From the NCBI GenBank assembly GCA_017623575.1, contig JAGAOS010000024.1, forward strand, positions 1-51,643: a stretch of DNA of 51,643 nt, given 5' to 3'. The notes below the pieces were generated by a model that saw only the letters and a list, made by a program, of their open reading frames with translations, was not told the DNA's origin and did not search any database. The stretch's first letter is position 1. Every line of letters starts with the position of its first letter. This stretch comes from Clostridia bacterium. GTDB taxonomy: Bacteria; Bacillota; Clostridia; Oscillospirales; Acutalibacteraceae. Below, piece by piece: positions 46,693 through 51,643 of the stretch. The position numbers and the translations under genes are program-made.

Positions 46693-47517
46693 ATGAAAAC
46701 AAAAAGCTTAAAGCTTGTTGGCAGTGCCGACAGCCTTTTATATGTCACCTTTCCCAATCTTAATAACAAAAAATGCATTACTGCATTCACCACCAGAATG
46801 GGTGGCGTAAGCCGAGGTAAATATGCTTCAATGAATATGAGCTTCTCTAACGGTGATAGCTCTAAAAGCGTTAGAAAAAATTATGATATTCTTTTTTCTG
46901 CCTTGGGTCTTGACCCCGAAAGGGCGGTACTTAGCCAACAAACCCACACCGACAATATACGCATTGTAGGTGAAAAGGATATTGGCAAGGGCATAGTCAT
47001 ACACCGCGATTACAAAAATGTAGACGGTCTTATTACCAACCTTAAAGGAGTCCCCCTTGTAACCCAGTTTGCCGATTGCGTTCCACTGCTTTTCTACGAC
47101 CCCGAAAACGAGGTTATTGCCGCATCCCACGCAGGATGGCGCGGTACCGTACAGGAAATCGGCCGCAAAACTGTAGAAAAAATGGCAGAAGTTTTTGGCT
47201 CTAACCCTAAAAAAATAATGGTTGCTATTGGTCCATCCATAGGGCAATGCTGTTATGAGGTTGACGCACCCGTTTTTGAAAATTTTTCACTGCTTTCATA
47301 CATCAAACCCGAAAGCATTTTTGAATGTAAAGCCAACGGAAAATATATGCTGGATTTATGGACAGCAAATCGCCTGATTTTAGAGCACGCAGGCATAAAG
47401 CCAAAAAACATTTGCGTAACCGATTTATGCACCTGCTGTAACAGTCAGTTTTTCCATTCCCACAGGGCAAGCGGTGGAAATCGCGGAAACCTTGCTGCGA
47501 TAATAGCGTTAAAATAA
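46693..47517 (+). CDS. pgeF: Peptidoglycan editing factor PgeF (YfiH, laccase-domain purine nucleosidase family)
   Basis: A 274-aa protein with the family motifs TTRMGGVSRGKYASMNMSF, LSQQTHTDNI, FADCVPLLFYDP, ASHAGWRGT and GPSIGQCCYEVD, containing the zinc-binding His/Cys residues. E. coli PgeF prevents misincorporation of non-Ala residues in muropeptides; related FAMIN-type proteins act on purine nucleosides. Length is normal. It begins 15 bases after the MBL gene behind GAGG. Confidence 0.94.
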   Translation: MKTKSLKLVGSADSLLYVTFPNLNNKKCITAFTTRMGGVSRGKYASMNMSFSNGDSSKSVRKNYDILFSALGLDPERAVLSQQTHTDNIRIVGEKDIGKGIVIHRDYKNVDGLITNLKGVPLVTQFADCVPLLFYDPENEVIAASHAGWRGTVQEIGRKTVEKMAEVFGSNPKKIMVAIGPSIGQCCYEVDAPVFENFSLLSYIKPESIFECKANGKYMLDLWTANRLILEHAGIKPKNICVTDLCTCCNSQFFHSHRASGGNRGNLAAIIALK

Positions 47518-47530
47518 AGGAGTAATAAAA

Positions 47531-47974
47531 ATGAAAATTGCAATAGGAAATGACCATGTGGCGGTTGAACTTAAAAACCACATTACAAAATATGTAGAGG
47601 CAAAGGGCTACACTGTAGTAAACTTTGGCACCGATTCCTCTGAATCCTGCGACTACCCCATTTACGGTGAAAAGGTGGCAAGAGCCGTTGCAAGCGGTGA
47701 ATGTGACCTTGGTATACTTATTTGCGGCACAGGTATTGGCATTTCGCTTGCCGCAAACAAGGTAAAGGGTATTCGCGCGGCAGTTTGCTCTGAACCCTAT
47801 TCGGCAAGACTTACCCGCCAGCACAACAACGCAAACATAATTGCCTTTGGTGCGCGCGTTGTAGGTCAGGCAATGGCAGAAATGATAGTTGATGAGTTTT
47901 TAAATGCCGAGTATGAGGGCGGCAGACATCAGCGCAGAGTAGACTTAATAACCGCCATTGAACAGGGAGAATAA
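47531..47974 (+). CDS. rpiB: Ribose-5-phosphate isomerase B
   Basis: A 147-aa RpiB/LacAB-fold isomerase interconverting ribulose 5-phosphate and ribose 5-phosphate. Motifs are MKIAIGNDHVAVELK, the LICGTGIGISLAANK loop with the catalytic Cys, VCSEPYSARLTRQHNNANIIAFGARVVG and a basic GGRHQRRV end. ATG 47531 follows AAAGGAG, 13 bases after pgeF. Confidence 0.96.
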   Translation: MKIAIGNDHVAVELKNHITKYVEAKGYTVVNFGTDSSESCDYPIYGEKVARAVASGECDLGILICGTGIGISLAANKVKGIRAAVCSEPYSARLTRQHNNANIIAFGARVVGQAMAEMIVDEFLNAEYEGGRHQRRVDLITAIEQGE

Positions 47975-48008
47975 AGCGCATATTTAAAAAACTTTTAAAA
48001 AGCAAATT

Positions 48009-48059
48009 AAAAAATCTGCAATAAAAGTGTGAAATTTACACTTTCGTTGCAGATTTTTA
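48009..48059. terminator. Bidirectional terminator, repeat family copy 2
   Basis: AAAATCTGCAA/TTGCAGATTTTT outer stem with an inner AAAGTGT/ACACTTT stem. It lies between convergent rpiB and the pectate-lyase-fold gene. The outer stem matches the one at 19059-19109. Confidence 0.88.
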
Positions 48060-48075
48060 TGTTTATTTATTTTAA

Positions 48076-50124
48076 TTATCCAATATACTTTGGAATAACA
48101 TATGAAAGCATTGCCCGTTTTGGCAGAGCTTCATCTCTTAGTATTTTTACCTCGCCGCATTTTTCATCCCTTACGGCAATGGGAAAAAGCTGGTTAGGGT
48201 TGGTTATCATTGTGGAAAGCACGGCAAAGCAGTGGGAATCCTTATTTTCAACAAGGGGGATTTCGCTTTTTGTACCAATACAGCAAATACCGCCTAAAAC
48301 GGTGGTTTTACCGCCGTTTACAGTTTTAAATGCCGTTCCCTCTTCTTCGGTTTTAAAGCCTAAAACTACAAGCTCGCCGCCGTTATTGATTATTTCTGTC
48401 TTGGAGCGCTCAGGGTTTATCTGCCTTGCATAAACCTTTTGGTTATTAAAGGTAAAGCAGGGTATATGCCGCGCCGAAATAAAGGCATCCTCACCCTTTA
48501 ACCCCGTTGTGCGACCGCCCGCTCCGGGAACGCCGCCCACAGTACAGGCGCAGTTTTCAATAAATACCGTTCCGCCACCCTTGTGGTTCTGGTACATAGC
48601 CGCCCCCTGAGTGTGAAGCATACGCATTGCAAGGGTGCGGGTGCTGTTGTTATCTACAAGGGTCATAAGTCCGTGAAATCGTTCCCACGCAAAAAGATTG
48701 CATATTAAAAGTGGATTTGTTCCCTCATCCACCGTAAAGGCTCCTACCCCTTCGGTTCTGGCAAGCTCGCTTCCGGGTAGCAGGTCACAAAACATAAAGT
48801 CCACTACCTTAACACTGTTTGGAATATGAATTGGCTTGGTTATTAAATATCTGCCCGCATCAAAATAAATTCCCTCTGCGCCACTGTTAAGCGCCGACTG
48901 AATAGCGGCGGTGTCATCGGTAATTCCGTCACCCTTAGCGCCAAACTCCGTTACAGATTTAAATTTTGTGTAATCGGTTTCAAATTCGGGCATATCGGGC
49001 ATATCTGCCGAATCAAAAAACTGCGGCTCAGGAACATTTTCATAAAGAGAATACTCCCCATGGGTAGAAAATTCATAAGGCATTTCACTACAGGGAATAC
49101 GCTGACCAAAATAGGTGCGAAGTCCTACTCCGTAGCCGTTACATTTTACATTTCTTATGTAACCAAAGCCGTATTCCACATTTACGGCGGCATAGTCCTC
49201 TCCACCCCCGGTAAGAAGGCTGTCTACCAAAATAAGCTGAGCCGTAAAGCCAACCGTAAAAACGGCATTAACGGTGTTTTCACTTATTAAATCGCGCATT
49301 GAAAGTACTGCGCCCATATGGTAAACACCCGCTATGCGCTGATTTTTTATATGTATATGCTCAAAGGCAACTGCGTGCTGTTGAGCAGTAACGCGGATTG
49401 CATAATCAAAGCCTTCAATATAAATATCACGCATAAATGCGCACGAAACCTTTTCATCCACAATTTCAAAGCCTGCATAGCCGCGCTTTTCATCATCGGA
49501 TGAAATTATATTAACATCAGTTACGGCGCCCGTATTATTAGCAAAAAAGCGAACACCCACCGCGCCCGAATTATTTTTGCCAATATCCACCGTAAGATTT
49601 TTAAGCACATTTGTCATAGCGACGCCTGATTTTTCACCCTTAATAAAGCTTATTACGGGCTTGCGCGCGCCAAATTCAAAGCCCTTGGCGCTATCCTTAA
49701 GCTTAATGATTGTGTCATTGCGGTCCTCACCCACTATTCTTATGGTGGCGTTCATCTCCAGCCAGCGGATGCTGAAAAGAATATTATAAAGGCTTTCGCT
49801 TGTGTATGAAATGGTATCGCTTACAAGATATGTTCCCTTGGGCAAATATATAATATACCCCTTAGGCAGAATTTCCGGAAAGGGGATATTGAGCTTTCCG
49901 TTGACCTTACGAACCTCAAAGCTAAGCAATGCGTTATCATCGGGCTGAGCAGATAGCTCATTTAAGGTGTGATTAAAGGCTTTTTGGTATTCACCCGTTA
50001 CAAAATCAATTGCCCCTATAAGCGCCTTGGTACAATCGGTTTTACCATCAGGAACGGCATTAAAGGGCGGCTTTGTTACATCAATAACTGCAGTAGCAGA
50101 CTCAGGATATATTATGTGCGGCAT
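48076..50124 (-). CDS. Pectate-lyase-fold (GH55/Pectate_lyase_3-like) beta-helix protein
   Basis: A 682-aa protein, apparently cytoplasmic since no signal peptide is seen. Two halves each begin with the family signature: FNAVPDGKTDCTKALIGAID near residue 20, and VTEFGAKGDGITDDTAAIQSALNSGAEGIYFDAGRYLITKPI near residue 400. Parallel beta-helix turns with repeated Asn/Gly follow each. The fold is shared by polysaccharide lyases and hydrolases; catalytic residues and substrate are not identifiable by eye. ATG 50124 follows AGGAAGTG; a 14-codon extension is possible. Confidence 0.82.
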   Translation of the reverse strand: MPHIIYPESATAVIDVTKPPFNAVPDGKTDCTKALIGAIDFVTGEYQKAFNHTLNELSAQPDDNALLSFEVRKVNGKLNIPFPEILPKGYIIYLPKGTYLVSDTISYTSESLYNILFSIRWLEMNATIRIVGEDRNDTIIKLKDSAKGFEFGARKPVISFIKGEKSGVAMTNVLKNLTVDIGKNNSGAVGVRFFANNTGAVTDVNIISSDDEKRGYAGFEIVDEKVSCAFMRDIYIEGFDYAIRVTAQQHAVAFEHIHIKNQRIAGVYHMGAVLSMRDLISENTVNAVFTVGFTAQLILVDSLLTGGGEDYAAVNVEYGFGYIRNVKCNGYGVGLRTYFGQRIPCSEMPYEFSTHGEYSLYENVPEPQFFDSADMPDMPEFETDYTKFKSVTEFGAKGDGITDDTAAIQSALNSGAEGIYFDAGRYLITKPIHIPNSVKVVDFMFCDLLPGSELARTEGVGAFTVDEGTNPLLICNLFAWERFHGLMTLVDNNSTRTLAMRMLHTQGAAMYQNHKGGGTVFIENCACTVGGVPGAGGRTTGLKGEDAFISARHIPCFTFNNQKVYARQINPERSKTEIINNGGELVVLGFKTEEEGTAFKTVNGGKTTVLGGICCIGTKSEIPLVENKDSHCFAVLSTMITNPNQLFPIAVRDEKCGEVKILRDEALPKRAMLSYVIPKYIG

Positions 50125-50156
50125 AGTGTCACTTCCTACAAATATGTTACCATTAC

Positions 50157-50185
50157 ATAATAGCATTAATAAGTCTTTCTTTCAA
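50157..50185 (-). promoter_or_regulatory. Promoter of the beta-helix gene
   Basis: TTGAAA and TATTAT with a 17-base spacer on the minus strand, about 33 bases upstream of the start. Confidence 0.7.
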
Positions 50186-50232
50186 CGATAATTTAATTAA
50201 TTCAAGTGGTGAATATTTAAAAAAGACACTAT

Positions 50233-50266
50233 AAAAAAACAAAAATCCCATAATAAAGGGATTTTT
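50233..50266 (-). terminator. Terminator of the bile-salt-hydrolase-like gene
   Basis: AAAAATCCC/GGGATTTTT stem, followed on the minus strand by GTTTTTTTA. It lies about 40 bases past the stop. Confidence 0.9.
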
Positions 50267-50307
50267 AGCAGTTTGATTTTTAAAAAACAGGTTTAAAAAT
50301 CACATAT

Positions 50308-51282
50308 TCAGTTTTGTAGGTGTATTCTTTCATCCTTCTGCAAATCAAAGGTAATAAGACACTCAGAGCAAAGCTTTTCCTTTTGCATATTAACTGCGGT
50401 TATACTGCGGTTGCCGTATGTGGTGTAATAATAAATACCCTTGTTTGTGTTTATACAGCAGGAATAAAGGGTGTATTCAAGCCTGCCATCCTTGGTGGCA
50501 GAAACCCCTTTTTGCTGCTCGGTTGACCCCAATATATGAAAAAACTGCCCCACCGATGCCAATTCGTTTTCACAACGGGGTGAATTCAGCTTTGTAAATG
50601 CCGCCCTTACAAATCGGGAGGGTGATGATGGGTCGCCCGGAAGCCCCATTGCACCCATACCAAGGCTGTAAGGCTTTGGTTTTATTAGCGGTGAAAAGCT
50701 TTTTTCGGGATATTTTGCCGAAAGGGATGAATAATTCTGCAACAACAGCATCTGGGTTTCAAAGGGGGGATTATTTGTAAGCACCCCTATGGGATTTTCA
50801 TAAATCTTAACACCCTCTGCCAAAGGCTCCACCACAATAGATTGATGTTTATCACTTATCAACCAATGCAGTGGGGAATTTAAAAGCTCACTTGAAAAAT
50901 CCACATCCACTAAATTAAGCTTTTTAAGCTCCTCTGCCGCCTGCTTAACAGAGGAAAATTTACTTAAAACCCAAGGAATAAGTTCAAAGGGCGCCAGATT
51001 GATTTTGCCCTTTTTAAAGCCGGAATAGCAGGCATTTTCAGGAAAATTCAATGCCGCTATGCCAAGTCCCGCCTCATTTACCCCATCATAGTAAAGTGGA
51101 AAATTATCACTTAATGTTGCCATACCTATAAAGGAGTAATGATTTTTTATTTCACCCTCCATACGAAATTCAAAGGGGAATTTTTGGGGAGTAACGATTA
51201 TTTTTTCGTTATAGCTATAATAAAGATCTAAATTTCTGCCAAAATAGTGGTCCACAGAATTAAAGCTTATTGCAGTACACAT
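50308..51282 (-). CDS. Choloylglycine hydrolase (bile-salt hydrolase) family enzyme
   Basis: A 324-aa Ntn hydrolase. MCTAISF exposes the nucleophile Cys2 after Met removal. HYFGRNLDL supplies the conserved Arg and Asp, GLGIAALNFPENACY the oxyanion Asn region, GVLTNNPPF the second Asn and SSPSRFVRAAF the distal Arg. These match bile-salt hydrolases more closely than penicillin V acylases, so hydrolysis of conjugated bile acids is likely; substrate preference cannot be read off. No signal peptide, as usual. ATG 51282 follows AAGGTGAT. Monocistronic. Confidence 0.92.
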   Translation of the reverse strand: MCTAISFNSVDHYFGRNLDLYYSYNEKIIVTPQKFPFEFRMEGEIKNHYSFIGMATLSDNFPLYYDGVNEAGLGIAALNFPENACYSGFKKGKINLAPFELIPWVLSKFSSVKQAAEELKKLNLVDVDFSSELLNSPLHWLISDKHQSIVVEPLAEGVKIYENPIGVLTNNPPFETQMLLLQNYSSLSAKYPEKSFSPLIKPKPYSLGMGAMGLPGDPSSPSRFVRAAFTKLNSPRCENELASVGQFFHILGSTEQQKGVSATKDGRLEYTLYSCCINTNKGIYYYTTYGNRSITAVNMQKEKLCSECLITFDLQKDERIHLQN

Positions 51283-51381
51283 AATATCACCTTATATATT
51301 ATGCCACAAAAAGGATTTTTATTTGTAAATATATAGGGTTGGTAAATTGTGGGTTATCGTGCAGATTTGCGGTTTATAAGG

Positions 51382-51518
51382 CCGTCCCCGGACGGGGAAG
51401 GTGGATTTTGTGCGGCGAATAGCCGTGCAAAAGACGGAAGGGGAGAAAAAACTTCGCAAATTGCTTTATTAAGGGCTTTCTGCTGTGAATAATCTCCCCT
51501 TCCACCGCCGTTCGGCGG
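51382..51518. repeat. Palindrome-rich non-coding patch next to an IS
   Basis: It contains CCGTCC-cc-GGACGG (51382-51395), an 11-bp inverted repeat GGAAGGGGAGA (51436-51446) / TCTCCCCTTCC (51493-51503), and CCGCCG-tt-CGGCGG (51505-51518). No gene is convincing here. It looks like a small mobile or degenerate palindromic repeat sitting between the hydrolase gene and the IS end. Confidence 0.55.
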
Positions 51519-51534
51519 TCGGCAGATTGTCAAG

Positions 51535-51643
51535 TCAAGTGCAACACTTTTTAGAAATAAACTCCAACGGCGAAATGTAATCAAGACATTTGCGTGGGCG
51601 ATTGTTAATTAAAGATAAAACTGATGAGAGCTGTTCTTCGGTG
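51535..51643 (-). CDS. IS30-family transposase, C-terminal end only
   Basis: The frame entering from the right edge reads TEEQLSSVLSLINNRPRKCLDYISPLEFISKKCCT and stops at 51535. The NNRPRKCLDYxSPxEF ending is the typical C-terminus of IS30-type transposases. The rest of the element lies beyond the window; its terminal repeat would lie in about 51515-51535. Confidence 0.8.
   Translation of the reverse strand, partial: TEEQLSSVLSLINNRPRKCLDYISPLEFISKKCCT

Overview
The window looks like the chromosome of a gut-type clostridial Bacillota, probably Oscillospiraceae/Ruminococcaceae-like, carrying a small defective prophage at its left end. The evidence is moderate to low GC, strong AGGAGG ribosome sites with frequent TTG/GTG starts, GatCAB, a clostridial pyruvate phosphate dikinase, an NPxTG sortase signal on a giant vWA/pilin-type surface protein, a CotH/VTC/DUF4956 cluster and a choloylglycine (bile-salt) hydrolase.

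Region 1 (about 1-12062) is an 11.9-kb prophage remnant. It is bounded by a 13-bp direct repeat (129-141 and 12050-12062), and the right copy lies in the 3' end of ppdK. Leftward genes are a large serine recombinase (running off the left edge), a SHOCT-like small protein, dut, PTH2-type peptidyl-tRNA hydrolase, a six-cysteine ferredoxin-thioredoxin-reductase-like protein, a P-loop ATPase, a NrdG-like 4Fe-4S protein and two tiny membrane peptides. Rightward genes are a diversity-generating retroelement (variable repeat, Avd-like protein, template repeat, reverse transcriptase), two accessory genes, a two-domain endolysin, a holin and a membrane coiled-coil protein. No terminase, portal, capsid or tail genes are present, and the VR-bearing target gene has lost its 5' part. 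An internal deletion therefore seems to have fused the early genes directly to the DGR.

The attachment site appears to lie inside the 3' part of the integrase gene. The integrase at the left edge and the DNA abutting ppdK on the right each encode a different but related integrase C-terminal tail beyond the same 13-bp core.

Region 2 (12-19 kb) is housekeeping: ppdK, then the gatC-gatA-gatB operon, and nadE on the other strand. Region 3 (19-28.8 kb) holds a 2605-aa sortase-anchored surface protein, translationally coupled to a small Cys-rich protein, and a regulator with a helix-turn-helix at each end. Region 4 (28.8-36 kb) is a leftward run: P-type ATPase, rsmA, YbaK-type deacylase, MinD-like ATPase, MgsA-like protein, aspS. 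Region 5 (36-37.1 kb) holds a DUF1292 protein, a structured RNA candidate and a small membrane protein. Region 6 (37.1-43.7 kb) is the CotH / VTC / DUF4956 / Cthe_2159-like cluster plus a lipoprotein. Region 7 (43.8-48 kb) is asnB, a ComEC-type metallo-beta-lactamase-fold protein, pgeF and rpiB. Region 8 (48-51.6 kb) is a pectate-lyase-fold protein, a bile-salt-hydrolase-like enzyme, a palindromic non-coding patch and the end of an IS30-type transposase at the right edge.
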